Assembly (NCBI RefSeq): GCF_003609995.1 | Contig: NZ_AP018786.1 | Coordinates: 816,001 to 880,000, forward strand | Length of the DNA stretch: 64,000 bases | Source of the DNA: Sutterella megalosphaeroides | GTDB lineage: Bacteria > Pseudomonadota > Gammaproteobacteria > Burkholderiales > Burkholderiaceae_F | Reading direction: 5' to 3' | Part shown: piece by piece, positions 41,298-50,907 of the stretch | Numbering within the stretch: the first letter of the stretch is position 1 | Layout of the letters: every line of letters begins with the position of its first letter | Notes under the pieces: model-generated | The model's database searches: none | What the model saw: only the letters and a program-made list of their open reading frames with translations | What the model was told of the DNA's origin: nothing | Program-made: the position numbers and the translations under genes

Positions 41298-42812
41298 ATG
41301 ATTCTTGCGCCCGTTCTTCTCTTTTTTGCGGTCTTGGCCGCCCTTTCGCTTTGGACCGAACGTCGTCGAAGCCTTCCCCTGGAAGAGACCGGGGGCGGCG
41401 CGGGCTTCTCCCGCGAGTACTTCCTCGGAAGCCGCAGCCTTCAGGGCGTCGTTCTCGCGATGACGCTCACGGCCACCTACGGGTCGGTGAGTTCGTTCGT
41501 TTCGGGCCCGGGGATCGCCTGGAATCTCGGCCTCGGTTGGGTCGTGTTCGCCGCCCCGCAGATCATCGCGGGGTTTTTCATCCTGGGGTTGCTCGGGAAA
41601 AAGATGGCGCTCGTCTCGCGTGCCGTGGGCGCCGTGACGGTGGTGGACCTTTTGCGCGCCCGCTTCCGAAGCCCCGTCTTCGCGACCTTGGCCGCCCTCT
41701 CGATGCTCGTCTTTTTCACGACGATGATGGTGGGGCAGTTCGCGGGCGGTGCGGCGATCTTTGCCGAAGTGACGGGAGGGTCGACCACGCAGGGGCTTCT
41801 CCTTTTCGGGCTTCTCACGGTTTTCTATACGACCTTCGGGGGCTTTCGCGCGGTTGCGGTGACGGACGCGCTTTGCGCCCTGCTGATGGTGCTCGGGATG
41901 GTGCTCCTGGCGGGCGACATCGTTTCGGAAGCGGGCGGTTTTGCGGAAGCGATGCGGGCGGCTGCAGCGGCTGCGCCCAATGCTGAGGCCTATCTTTCAT
42001 TCGATGCGGGCGGGGCGCTTCCTCTGTCGCTTTTGCTTTCGGCTTGGGTGCTCGTCGGCTTCGGCACGGCGGGTTTGCCGCAGTCGGCCGTTCGCTGCAT
42101 GAGCTACCGCTCGACCGAAGACCTCCATCGCGCGATGTGGGTGAGCACGGTCGTTTGCGGCGCCCTCATGATCGGCATGACCTTGATCGGCGTGCTCGCG
42201 CGCGGGGTCTTTGCCGTTTCGCCCGAGTCGCTCGGTACGACCGACCACATGATTCCGCGCCTCATTGCCGAACACATGTCGCCCGTTGCGGCGGGGATCA
42301 CGCTGATCGGACCGCTGGCGGCCACGATGTCGACCGTCTCGTCGCTTCTCATTGCCGCTTCTTCGGCGGTCGTGAAGGACCTTCTCCTTAACGCCCGCCC
42401 CGAGTGGGCGGCGCCCGGAAAGGAGAAGCGTCTGCGCTTTGCGGCCAAAGGAACGACCCTTCTTCTGGGGCTTGCGGCAACGCTCTTTGCCATCGATCCC
42501 CCCGATCTGATCGCCTGGATCAACCTCGCGGCCTTTGCGGGGCTGGAGCTCACGTTCCTTCTGCCGCTTGCGGCGGGACTCTTCTGGCGGCGAGCCAACA
42601 GCGCGGGGGCGCTCGCGGGGGCGATCTCGGGCGTGGGCTTTTACGGGGTGCTACTTGTTTGGAAGCCCGACCTTGCGGGCTGGCACCCGATCGTGCCCGC
42701 CTTCGTCGTGTCGGTGCTCGCGTTCGTCGCGGGCTCGTTCCTGGGGCGCCCCGAAGCGCCCGAGCAGTTGCGGTACTTCTTCCCGAACACGTCCCGAAAG
42801 GGCCGCGCGTAA
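41298..42812 (+). CDS. panF: Sodium/pantothenate symporter
   Basis: A 504-residue SSS-family symporter with about thirteen transmembrane helices. REYFLGSRSLQGVVLAMTLTATYGSVSSFVSGPG is the family's N-terminal substrate/sodium region, and MSTVSSLLIAASSAVVKDLL the later sodium-site helix. The upstream yhdT gene makes pantothenate the best substrate assignment. Pantothenate import feeds CoA synthesis. The gene ends at a strong terminator. Confidence 0.92.
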   Translation: MILAPVLLFFAVLAALSLWTERRRSLPLEETGGGAGFSREYFLGSRSLQGVVLAMTLTATYGSVSSFVSGPGIAWNLGLGWVVFAAPQIIAGFFILGLLGKKMALVSRAVGAVTVVDLLRARFRSPVFATLAALSMLVFFTTMMVGQFAGGAAIFAEVTGGSTTQGLLLFGLLTVFYTTFGGFRAVAVTDALCALLMVLGMVLLAGDIVSEAGGFAEAMRAAAAAAPNAEAYLSFDAGGALPLSLLLSAWVLVGFGTAGLPQSAVRCMSYRSTEDLHRAMWVSTVVCGALMIGMTLIGVLARGVFAVSPESLGTTDHMIPRLIAEHMSPVAAGITLIGPLAATMSTVSSLLIAASSAVVKDLLLNARPEWAAPGKEKRLRFAAKGTTLLLGLAATLFAIDPPDLIAWINLAAFAGLELTFLLPLAAGLFWRRANSAGALAGAISGVGFYGVLLVWKPDLAGWHPIVPAFVVSVLAFVAGSFLGRPEAPEQLRYFFPNTSRKGRA

Positions 42813-42855
42813 CGCGCGTTCGGATCAACTCAACAATCTCAACGAACCAAAAGAA

Positions 42856-42892
42856 CGTGCCCGGAAGATTTCTCTCCCGGGCACGCGTTTTT
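42856..42892 (+). terminator. Intrinsic terminator after panF
   Basis: Perfect 9-bp stem CGTGCCCGG/CCGGGCACG (42856-42864, 42877-42885), followed by CGTTTTT. Confidence 0.88.
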
Positions 42893-42911
42893 CGACTTCC
42901 GGAATTCCGGA

Positions 42912-44747
42912 TTACTTCACTTGGTAATTGAAGGCCTTGTCGACCGAGATCGGCATCGCCTGATAGCCCATGGCGTCGTTGATCTTGATTTCAACCGCGG
43001 GCGTCGTCTTCCCCCAGTCGAATTCGAGAATGTACGGATGGGCGCTTGCCGCCTTGGCTTTGCCCGTCGCGTCCTTCGAGGGAGCGGCACCCATGCCGGC
43101 CGTGGCCGAGTAGACCATGACGGAGTCCTTGTCGTCCATGTACTTCGTGAGCGACGTGACGGGGCTGTACCAGTCGTTGCCGCGTTCCTTGCCGTATTCC
43201 CAGATCTGTTCGACCGTCATCTTCTTCTGGTCGATCTTGTAGACCACGGCGCGCGAGTACTTCATGTCGGGCAGAGGCGGCTGCTCCAGCGCACGGCCGT
43301 CGCCGTTGTCGAAGACCGTGAGGAAGAGCACGTCCTTGTTCGTCTTCGAGTCGACGATCCAGGCCGTGTGCTGCGTCCACGTCCAGTCGAAGCCGCCTTC
43401 GCAGGCGTTGTTTTCGCACTTGAGGGGCTTGCCGTCCTTGTCGACCGGCGTCAGGATCTTGTCCTTGTACTTGTCGGACCAGCCCGTGGGCGTAGCGAGA
43501 ATCCACTTCACTTCCTTGTCGCGACCGATCTTGACGACGGACGACTGGTGGCGCGAGGAGATCACGATCGAATCGTCGTTCGGGTCGTAGTCGACGGCGT
43601 TGACGTGCGCCCAGTTGCGGCCCGGCCCCACGCCCGCGATGTCGCCGAACGTGTCGGAGGCTTCCTGCTTGGCGAGGTCTTCGGCCGAGAGGGTTTTGCC
43701 GGCCTGCGACGCATCGATGTTGAGGCAGACGGCCCCCTGGTCGAGCGTCTTGATGACGACGTCGCGGTACGGATCGAGAATGTCGAAGAGTCGGAATTCG
43801 TCGACGACGCGGCCGTTTTCATCGACTTCGGCAATCACGTCGCGCACCGTATGGACGCGCTTCCCGTCGGCGCGACGCAGGTCGGCGGACGCAACGCGCA
43901 GGAAGTAGTGACCGTTCTGCGCGCGGTCGAGCGCGTGCGAGAAGTCGGAATAGTTGGAGGGCAGACGACGGTTGTAGACTTCGCGCCCGAGGAGGTCGTA
44001 CTTGACGTAGCGCTGGCCGTAGCCCCAGGTGAGAAGGCCGTCCGTGCCCTGCTGGAAGCCCATCATGATGCCCGACTTGTAGATCGACTCCGGATCGTAC
44101 ATTTCGAGGTTCGGGAGCAGGTACCAACGCACTTCGCCCTTCGTGTCGATGATGCCGTTGGCGGGCCCGTACGCCCATTCGAGCGCGCCGCCCGCGGGGT
44201 TGTTCCAAACGGCGCGCGCGGCCTTCGGGGGCTTCGGAACGAGGTTGTTGACGAGGTAGAGGCGGTCGGCGTACTTGGCGTCGACGTGCTTGACTTCCGT
44301 GTCGAACATCACGCCCTTCGTGTTGACGCTCCCGTTCATCTCCATGTATACGGGGGCCGTGCGGATCTTGTAGGTTTCCTTGACGGCTTCTTTCTTGCCG
44401 TTAAAGAGGCGGTTGTAGCTCACCTCGACCGTGTTTTCGTAGTCGGCGTAGAGACCGAAGACGGGGATGCCGGCGTGGGTCTTGAGTTCCGCGTTGTTCA
44501 CCTTGTAGGCGATTTCCTGGCCGCCCTTTTTCGGCACCACACGCACCGTGGCGTCTTCGATCACGTAGCCGCCGTTGCGGATGACGGCCGTGAGCGGAGC
44601 GATGTTGTAGGGGTTGACGACAACTTCGCCGATGCTTCCCTGAGCTTCCATCTGAACGACGGGACCCGAAGCGCCGCCCGAAGCGAAGGCGGTGCCGAAA
44701 GCGAGACCGAGCGCGAGCGCGCAGGGTGCGAGTTTAAGCATGTGCAT
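42912..44747 (-). CDS. assT: Periplasmic arylsulfate sulfotransferase
   Basis: A 611-residue bacterial ASST that moves sulfate from one phenolic ester to another phenol without PAPS. A signal peptide (ALALGLAFGTAFA) directs it to the periplasm. Aligned to E. coli ASST it keeps the transient sulfo-acceptor histidine (TQHTAW, H460 here) and the other active-site residues H271 (FSHALD), H381 and N383 (NWAHVNAV) and R399 (SSRHQSS). The cysteine pair in KCENNACEGG, just before the catalytic histidine, would form the structural disulfide made by DsbL/DsbI. No dsbL or dsbI is adjacent. The first ATG at 44747 follows GGAGGAGA. Confidence 0.95.
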   Translation of the reverse strand: MHMLKLAPCALALGLAFGTAFASGGASGPVVQMEAQGSIGEVVVNPYNIAPLTAVIRNGGYVIEDATVRVVPKKGGQEIAYKVNNAELKTHAGIPVFGLYADYENTVEVSYNRLFNGKKEAVKETYKIRTAPVYMEMNGSVNTKGVMFDTEVKHVDAKYADRLYLVNNLVPKPPKAARAVWNNPAGGALEWAYGPANGIIDTKGEVRWYLLPNLEMYDPESIYKSGIMMGFQQGTDGLLTWGYGQRYVKYDLLGREVYNRRLPSNYSDFSHALDRAQNGHYFLRVASADLRRADGKRVHTVRDVIAEVDENGRVVDEFRLFDILDPYRDVVIKTLDQGAVCLNIDASQAGKTLSAEDLAKQEASDTFGDIAGVGPGRNWAHVNAVDYDPNDDSIVISSRHQSSVVKIGRDKEVKWILATPTGWSDKYKDKILTPVDKDGKPLKCENNACEGGFDWTWTQHTAWIVDSKTNKDVLFLTVFDNGDGRALEQPPLPDMKYSRAVVYKIDQKKMTVEQIWEYGKERGNDWYSPVTSLTKYMDDKDSVMVYSATAGMGAAPSKDATGKAKAASAHPYILEFDWGKTTPAVEIKINDAMGYQAMPISVDKAFNYQVK

Positions 44748-44945
44748 GGGGAAATCTCCTCCGGTTGGTGGGGCGCGCCGCCTCCGATAAACGGTCCGAA
44801 GGAGGCGGCGCGATGGAAAAAAGTGTAAGAAAGAGAGGTCTATCGCGCCAATAGGATCAAACGGCAGAATTTTTTTGCGAAATGGAACGACCCGTTCCGA
44901 AAACACAAACCGAACGCGCCGAGCGGCCCGATCGGACGGTCGGAA

Positions 44946-44979
44946 ACGAAAAAGCCCCGCATGCGAGGTGCGGGGCTTT
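44946..44979 (-). terminator. Intrinsic terminator after the aminotransferase gene
   Basis: Perfect 10-bp stem AAAGCCCCGC/GCGGGGCTTT (44951-44960, 44970-44979) with a T-run on the minus strand. Confidence 0.88.
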
Positions 44980-45039
44980 GGGTGCCTTTCAAAGGCGGGA
45001 AAGAGCTTCAAAGGGAAGTCTCTTCCGGGAGCGGGTGCG

Positions 45040-46260
45040 TCAGAGGAAGGTCTTGAGTGCTTCCGCGACGGACTTCACGCCCGCCACGATCTTTTCGGCC
45101 GGGACCGTGACGAAGGAGAAGCGGCACGTGTTGACGTGGTCCTTGGGGTTGTTCGCATAGAAGGCTTCGCCCGGCACGAACCCGACCGGAACGTCGGAGG
45201 CGAGGGTCTTTTTCATCACCTCCGAGGCGTCGACCCCCTTCGGGAAGGTGAGCCAGATGAACATGCCGCCTTCGGGGCGCGTCCAGGTGATTTCGGGGTG
45301 CTTCGGCATGTATTCGTCGAGCGCGTCGAGCATCACCTTCGCCTGGCTGCGGTAGATGTCGCGCACCTTCGGGAGGTGTTCTTCGAAGAGCCCCTGCGAG
45401 AGGACGCGCGCCGTGACGAGCTGCGTGTAGGTCGCGGTATGAAGGTCCATCGCCTGCTTCATTTCCGCGGCGGCGTCGAGGACCGATTTCGGTGCGATGA
45501 TGTAGCCGAGACGGAACCCCGGCGCGAGCACCTTGCTCATCGTGCCGAGCGTGATCGTGCGTTCGGGGCAGAAGGCGCGCATCGAAGCGGGCGGTTCGTC
45601 CCCGTAGTAGAGCTCCCCGTAGGGGTTGTCTTCGACGAGCCAGAAGTCGTACTCGCGGGCCTTTTCGGCGAGCTTCTTGCGTCGTTCGACCGAGATCGTG
45701 AGACCCGTCGGGTTCTGGAATGTGGGCATCACGTACGCAAAGCGCGCGCCGCGGCACTCTTCGCCCATGAGGTCGGGGTTCATGCCGAAGGCGTCGGTCG
45801 GGATCTCAACGCACTCGGGTCCGCAGAGCATGAAGGCCTGCAGGGCGCCGAGGTAGGTCGGGCTTTCGACAAGGATCTTCGAGCCCGGATCGATGAAAAG
45901 ACGCGCCATCAGGTCGAGCGCCTGCTGCGAGCCCGAAACGATCTGAACGTCGTCGGCGGTCGTGGGGCAGCCGCGCGCGGTTTCGCGCTCGGCGATGATC
46001 GCGCGAAGCGCGGGGTCGCCCTTGAGGCTCGAATACTGCAGAGCGCGCTTACCGTCCGTGTCGATCACGTAGTCGGCCGCGGCCTTCACTTCGGCAAGCG
46101 GAAAGCCTTCGGGGGAGGGAAGGCCGCCTCCGAAGCTGATGACGTCGGGGCGTGCGGCGAGTGCAAGAATCTGCTGAATGAAAGAGTCGCCTTTGGGAGT
46201 GCCCGCCTTGCTGAAGTGCGGCACGGGCGTGGAGGAACAACAGGTCTTGCAGGTCGTCAT
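45040..46260 (-). CDS. PLP-dependent aminotransferase, LysN/MocR-like class I
   Basis: A 406-residue fold-type I aminotransferase of the 2-aminoadipate/aromatic (LysN, KAT-like) group. DVISFGGGLPSPEGFP is the family's N-terminal motif. VSGSQQALDL, PTFQNPTGLT and VEDNPYGEL form the cofactor site, and TMSKVLAPGFRLGY carries the PLP lysine. The N-terminus is cysteine-rich (CKTCCSS), which is unusual. The gene is monocistronic, with a 699-bp non-coding stretch upstream. Likely substrates are aromatic or branched amino acids. Confidence 0.88.
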   Translation of the reverse strand: MTTCKTCCSSTPVPHFSKAGTPKGDSFIQQILALAARPDVISFGGGLPSPEGFPLAEVKAAADYVIDTDGKRALQYSSLKGDPALRAIIAERETARGCPTTADDVQIVSGSQQALDLMARLFIDPGSKILVESPTYLGALQAFMLCGPECVEIPTDAFGMNPDLMGEECRGARFAYVMPTFQNPTGLTISVERRKKLAEKAREYDFWLVEDNPYGELYYGDEPPASMRAFCPERTITLGTMSKVLAPGFRLGYIIAPKSVLDAAAEMKQAMDLHTATYTQLVTARVLSQGLFEEHLPKVRDIYRSQAKVMLDALDEYMPKHPEITWTRPEGGMFIWLTFPKGVDASEVMKKTLASDVPVGFVPGEAFYANNPKDHVNTCRFSFVTVPAEKIVAGVKSVAEALKTFL

Positions 46261-46959
46261 AAAAAAGCCTCTCCGTGCATGAAGTCAAAGGAACTTCGAA
46301 AAAGTGCGTCGGAAACTGCGGGCGGCGTCGAGCGTTCGGGCTCAAGGGGTCGCGGCCCGTCCGAGCGCGCTTTTCGAAAAGAAAACAGGTGAAATCCATT
46401 CTAGGGAGCTCGGTCGGCGCCGAACGTTGTCCGTCGATGCCGAGTCCGCGAAACATCGCGGAGATTGCGCAACTTTCGATTTAATGCGGTATCCGTTAGG
46501 CGCTTTGCCGTAGAGTGTTCTCCTCAGAACCGCCCGTGAAACATGGGGTTGAGCGGACTTTGCCGATGTTGTTCGGCGTCGAACGCTTTTGCAAAACGGC
46601 GGTTTTTGCAAAAGCGGATCCCCTCCGGCGGAGGGCGGTTGAGTGACGGAAACGAGTTGAATGCAAGTCGGAGGCGCGTCGGATGCGTGGCGGATGCGAC
46701 TCGAACACGGGACGGGAACGGGGCGGCCGCCCGAGCGCATTTCGACGGGGGAAAGTCCGTCGTTTTCGCGTACTTTCCGCGGGTCGTTCGTTTAGCCAAC
46801 CGAAATACAGCATTTGTTTTCCGTGGGACGGATAAACAACCAATTTTCGATTACACGAAAACACACATTTGGCAACATCTGTAGGACCGAAAACGCTCGG
46901 CGCGAACCTTATACTCCGCGGGCTTACGAAAATTGTCTTATGGGTGAGGAGTAGATTCG
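46261..46959. other. Long divergent non-coding region
   Basis: This 699-bp stretch between the aminotransferase and Bug-receptor genes has only short frames without family features. It holds the TTTTGCAAAA dyad pair (46584-46616) and AT-richer sequence from 46790 to 46960 that should include the receptor promoter. A small RNA or an eroded gene cannot be excluded. Confidence 0.5.
46584..46616. promoter_or_regulatory. Perfect 13-bp inverted repeat built from two TTTTGCAAAA palindromes
   Basis: CGCTTTTGCAAAA (46584-46596) and TTTTGCAAAAGCG (46604-46616) flank CGGCGGT. Each arm contains the 10-bp palindrome TTTTGCAAAA, and the two centres are 17 bp apart. This suits two dimers of a regulator binding on nearby faces of the helix. 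No T-run follows, so it is not a standard terminator. Confidence 0.5.
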
Positions 46960-47940
46960 ATGACTTCCCGACGCACCTTCCTTGCGGCCGCTGCGACGGC
47001 GGCCGCGGCTTCCGCTTTCGGCTTTTCGGTTCCCGCGTTCGCGAAGAACACCACCGCGCGCGTGATCGTTCCCTTCCCCGCGGGCGGGGGCGGCGACGCG
47101 CTCGCGCGCACCGTGGTCGACGTGCTCGCCCGACAGGCGGGGAGCCGCATTCTCGTCGACAACCGCCCCGGCGCGGGCGGGAACGTCGGTACGCGCCTTT
47201 TGACGCAGGCAAAGCCCGACGGCCTCACGCTCGGCTACGTCACGAACGGCATTCTGTGCGTCAATCAGCACCTCTACGGCGAGACGGGCTTCAATACGAA
47301 CGACCTCATTCCTGTGGGTCTTTCGACCGAAATCGGTCTCGTGGCGGTTCTGAACCCGAAGGCGATCGAAGGCGTCACGGACCTCAAGTCCCTCATCGCC
47401 TACGCGAAGGCGAACCCCGGGAAGGTCGACTTTGCGTCGTCGGGGAACGGCACCACGAGCCACCTCGCGGGTCTTTTCTTTGCCGAATGCGCGGGCCTCA
47501 AGCTCACGCACATCCCGTACCGGGGCGGTGCCGCCGCGATGCTCGACGTCCTCTCGGGTCGCATTCCCCTCATGATCGACGTCGCTCCGAACGCCCTACA
47601 GCACGTGGCGGCCGGGAAGCTCACGGCGCTCGCCACCCCCTCGCGCGAACGCCTCCCGAGCGCGCCCGACGTTCCGACCTTTGCCGAAGCCGGGGTGCCG
47701 GGGTTCGAACTCTCGGCCTGGGACGGGTTCGTGCTTCCGAAGGGGACGCCCGAGAAGATCGTTCGCGACTGGAACCGCGCGCTCGTCGAAGCGCTCTCCG
47801 ACGAGGAGCTGCGCCGTCGACTCGCCGCCCGCGGCGCCGACGTCCGTCCGGGCACGCCCGAAGCGTTCCGCGACTTCATCGCTTCCGAAGCGCCCAAGTG
47901 GGAAAAGCTCGTGAAGACGATTCGCGCCGAGCGCACCTGA
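46960..47940 (+). CDS. Tat-exported Bug/TctC-family solute receptor
   Basis: A 326-residue tripartite tricarboxylate transporter receptor. A Tat signal (TSRRTFLAAAATAAAA) is followed by VIVPFPAGGGGDALARTV, the carboxylate-binding region typical of Bug proteins, then DNRPGAGGNVGT and HIPYRGGAAAMLDVLSGRI. Bug receptors bind carboxylates such as citrate, nicotinate or aromatic acids. No TctA/TctB membrane genes lie nearby, as is common for orphan Bug receptors of Burkholderiales. GAGGAG lies before the ATG. Confidence 0.93.
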   Translation: MTSRRTFLAAAATAAAASAFGFSVPAFAKNTTARVIVPFPAGGGGDALARTVVDVLARQAGSRILVDNRPGAGGNVGTRLLTQAKPDGLTLGYVTNGILCVNQHLYGETGFNTNDLIPVGLSTEIGLVAVLNPKAIEGVTDLKSLIAYAKANPGKVDFASSGNGTTSHLAGLFFAECAGLKLTHIPYRGGAAAMLDVLSGRIPLMIDVAPNALQHVAAGKLTALATPSRERLPSAPDVPTFAEAGVPGFELSAWDGFVLPKGTPEKIVRDWNRALVEALSDEELRRRLAARGADVRPGTPEAFRDFIASEAPKWEKLVKTIRAERT

Positions 47941-48086
47941 CAAAAATCCGATCGGCGGGTCCGATCTGACGTTTGTTAACGCTTTTCGCACGAGCGACGC
48001 CGTCCGATTTTTCCGTCGGGGCGTCGCTCGTCGTCGTTGCGTCGTATGATTCCGTTCTCTTCTTGAAACTTCTACAAGGATCCACC

Positions 48087-48938
48087 ATGCAACCCATGCT
48101 CGATACGTCGCACCTCCCGCGCATTCCCGAATGGAAGAAGGCGGGCGACTACACCGACATCCTTTACGAAAAGGCCGAAGGGATCGCCAAGATCACGATC
48201 AATCGTCCGGAAGTGCGCAACGCCTTCCGTCCGCTCACGGTGCGCGAAATGGAATCGGCCCTCGCCGATGCGCGCGACGACGATGAAATCGGCGTCGTGA
48301 TCCTCACGGGCGCGGGCGAACTCGCATTTTGCTCCGGGGGCGACCAGAAGGTGCGCGGCACGGGCGGCTACGTGGGCTCGGACGGCGTGCCCCGCCTGAA
48401 CGTCCTTGACTTCCAGCGTCAGATCCGCACGTGCCCGAAGCCCGTCATCGCCATGGTCGCGGGCTGGTGCGTCGGGGGCGGGCACGTCCTTCACATGATG
48501 TGCGACCTCACGATCGCCGCGGAAAACGCCCGCTTCGGTCAGACGGGTCCGCGCGTCGGGTCGTTCGACGGCGGTTGGGGCGCTTCCTACATGGCGCGCA
48601 TCGTCGGTCAGAAGAAGGCCCGCGAAATCTGGTTCCTCTGCCGCTTCTACGACGCGAAGGAAGCCCTTGAAATGGGTCTCGTGAACCGCGTCGTCCCCTA
48701 CGAAGAGCTCGAAGCCGAAACGGTGCAGTGGTGCCGCGAAATTCTCGCGAATTCGCCCTTGGCGATCCGCTGCCTCAAGGCGGCGCTCAACGCCGACTGC
48801 GACGGTCAGGCGGGCCTTCAGGAGCTCGCGGGCAACGCCACGCTCCTTTACTACATGACGGACGAAGGCCGCGAAGGGAAGAACGCTTTCCTTGAAAAGC
48901 GTCGCCCCGACTTCACGAAGTTCAAGCGTCTCCCCTGA
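48087..48938 (+). CDS. menB: 1,4-dihydroxy-2-naphthoyl-CoA synthase
   Basis: A 283-residue crotonase-family enzyme closing the second ring of menaquinone. The oxyanion-hole segments ([37 protein letters not shown]) and [35 protein letters not shown] are nearly the textbook MenB sequence. AAGGA sits before ATG 48087. menE starts eight bases after the stop, so the two form an operon. The pair implies menaquinone-based anaerobic respiration, which fits the cytochromes in this window. Confidence 0.96.
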   Translation: MQPMLDTSHLPRIPEWKKAGDYTDILYEKAEGIAKITINRPEVRNAFRPLTVREMESALADARDDDEIGVVILTGAGELAFCSGGDQKVRGTGGYVGSDGVPRLNVLDFQRQIRTCPKPVIAMVAGWCVGGGHVLHMMCDLTIAAENARFGQTGPRVGSFDGGWGASYMARIVGQKKAREIWFLCRFYDAKEALEMGLVNRVVPYEELEAETVQWCREILANSPLAIRCLKAALNADCDGQAGLQELAGNATLLYYMTDEGREGKNAFLEKRRPDFTKFKRLP

Positions 48939-48945
48939 GTCGATC

Positions 48946-50304
48946 ATGTCCGACTTGACCGTCGAGGAACTCCGTCGGGATTTCTCCGTCTTCGAGGCCG
49001 CGCGCGAGCAGGGCGCCGCCCTCTTCGTGCGTACGCCCGAGGGGGACCTCACGTACGCGGAGGTCGCCCGCCTCGTTGCGGACCGCATCGCAACGTTCGA
49101 GCGCTCCGCGCCCGGACGCCCGCACGTCCTTGTCGCGCGCAACGACCTCGTGTCGATCGTTGAAATCCTCGCGTGCCTCGAACTCGAAATCCCCGTGGTG
49201 CTTCTGCACCCGGGGTTGACCGAGCACGAACAACAGGCTCAGCGCGACGAAATCGCCGCGAAGCGCGATCCCCTGCCCGAAGGGGCGGCGGTCGTCGTCT
49301 TTACGTCGGGAACGACGGGCCGCGCCAAGCCCGCCGTCCTCACGCGTCGGGCGCTCGCCGAGAGCGCCCGATCGTCGGAGGCGAACATCGGCCTTGCGCC
49401 GGGCGACGTGTGGCTTCTCTCCATTTCGCCCGCGCGCATCGGGGGCTTTTCGATTCTCACGCGCTCCCTAAGGGCGCGCTCCGCCGTTGCGTTGGGCGGA
49501 CACTTTTCGCCCGAAGGATTTCTGCGCGAAGTCGAATCGATGGGGGTGACGCTCGCCTCGATCGTGCCGACGATGCTCGTGCAGATCCTCAAGACCTTCC
49601 CCGGATGCAAAGCTCCCGCGACCCTGCGCGCGCTCCTTCTCGGAGGGGCGTCCGCGAGCGACGCGTGGCTCGCTCGGGCGCGCGACGCGGCCTGGCCCGT
49701 CATCGCCACCTACGGCATGACGGAAACGGCAAGCAACGTGACGACGACCCCGTACGCCGAACGCTATTCGGGCGTCGTCGGGAGCGGGCGCGTCAATGCG
49801 TTTGCGGAAGTGCGCGTCGAAAACGGGCACATTCTCGTGCGCGGTCCCATGCGGATGACCGGGTACTGGGGCGAGACGCCGCTTGACCCCGAAGCCTGGC
49901 ACGATACGGGCGACATCGGGTACTTCGACGAGGCGGGGTACTTGCACGTCGAAGCGCGCCGCTCGGACCTCATTCTTTCGGGCGGCAACAACGTCTATCC
50001 CCTCGAAGTCGAGGCGGCTTTGGAAAGCCTTCCGGGCATCCGCGAGGCGCTCGTAACGGGCCTCCCCGACGACGTGTGGGGTGCGGTCGTGACGGCGCTC
50101 CTCGTTCCCGAAAAGGAGCCGCTCGCTCCGGAAGCGATCGTCGACGGACTCTCGGGGCGGCTTGCCGCCTACAAGTCCCCGCGCCGTATCGCCTGGGTGA
50201 AGGCCCTCCCCGTCAATCCGGGCGGGAAGCTTCGCCGCCGACCCGACGTTTTGGAGGGACTGAAACTCGAAACCCTCCATTACCGCAAAGGGCGCTCCGC
50301 TTAA
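48946..50304 (+). CDS. menE: o-Succinylbenzoate-CoA ligase
   Basis: A 452-residue ANL-superfamily acyl-CoA synthetase. VVVFTSGTTGRAKPAVLT is the P-loop, ATYGMTETASNVTTTP and WHDTGDIGYFDEAGYLHVEARRSDLILSGGNNVYP form the adenylation core and hinge, and NPGGKLRR carries the C-terminal catalytic lysine. It activates o-succinylbenzoate, the step before MenB. The chosen ATG lies just past the menB stop. A terminator follows. Confidence 0.92.
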   Translation: MSDLTVEELRRDFSVFEAAREQGAALFVRTPEGDLTYAEVARLVADRIATFERSAPGRPHVLVARNDLVSIVEILACLELEIPVVLLHPGLTEHEQQAQRDEIAAKRDPLPEGAAVVVFTSGTTGRAKPAVLTRRALAESARSSEANIGLAPGDVWLLSISPARIGGFSILTRSLRARSAVALGGHFSPEGFLREVESMGVTLASIVPTMLVQILKTFPGCKAPATLRALLLGGASASDAWLARARDAAWPVIATYGMTETASNVTTTPYAERYSGVVGSGRVNAFAEVRVENGHILVRGPMRMTGYWGETPLDPEAWHDTGDIGYFDEAGYLHVEARRSDLILSGGNNVYPLEVEAALESLPGIREALVTGLPDDVWGAVVTALLVPEKEPLAPEAIVDGLSGRLAAYKSPRRIAWVKALPVNPGGKLRRRPDVLEGLKLETLHYRKGRSA

Positions 50305-50342
50305 AACGAACCTTAAGCGCCGCACCTCAAGCACCTTCGATC

Positions 50343-50378
50343 AAGCGCCTTCGGACAAAACCGCCCGAAGGCGCTTTT
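50343..50378 (+). terminator. Intrinsic terminator after menE
   Basis: Perfect 12-bp stem AAGCGCCTTCGG/CCGAAGGCGCTT (50343-50354, 50365-50376), followed by TTCC. Confidence 0.8.
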
Positions 50379-50811
50379 CCTTACTCGCCCTGCGATTTCA
50401 AGCCGGCGACGGAGGTTTTTCGGTCCGTGCGCGGCCCGCCCCGCGTCGCCGATTCTGACTTGTGGCTGAAGGGCAACAAAAGATTTTCTAGGGATGAACA
50501 CCAGTAGGTCGCGGGGACTAGTCCTTTCGCAGGAGGTGTATACGTACGGGCCGTCCGATCGGTCGGATGAAGGGGGTTGTTCGAAATAAACGAACGAATT
50601 TTAGTGTGGTTCGGGTTTTCTGTAGAATCGGTCGGATTACGTGAATCTTAATTTTCAGAATAAACATTAAGATCAGTTTTTGTTCACGTGCCGTTCGGCG
50701 AAAATTTCGATTGATCCGACCGAACAAGATGGTATGCGGTAGGAAATCGGCGGTCGGCGGACGGGGGTCGGGGGTGCCTTCGGGGAATTTTTCCGCGAAC
50801 TTTTCGGCTGT

Positions 50812-50840
50812 TTGTGCATCGGCCCGAAACGGTGCATAGT
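50812..50840 (+). promoter_or_regulatory. Candidate promoter of mccA
   Basis: TTGTGC (50812-50817) and CATAGT (50835-50840) are 17 bp apart, with TG immediately before the -10 element. The motif GTGCAT is repeated across both boxes. The gene starts at 50908. Confidence 0.5.
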
Positions 50841-50907
50841 TGAGCCTGTCTCGGGAAACCTCGAGACTTTCCCAAACCAGGAAAAGAGACCAACCAAGGA
50901 GTACCAA

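Larger units (their letters stand above)
50305..50907. other. mccA upstream region, AT-rich with repeated elements
   Basis: No gene is visible in these 603 bp. After the menE terminator the sequence turns AT-rich (about 50580-50700). It carries three copies of TCGGTCGGAT (50559-50568 and 50628-50637 direct, 50714-50723 inverted). A nested dyad combines ACGTGAA/TTCACGT (50639-50645, 50683-50689) with ATCTTAAT/ATTAAGAT (50645-50652, 50666-50673). A GTCTCG/CGAGAC hairpin lies at 50848-50867 in the leader. Confidence 0.6.
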
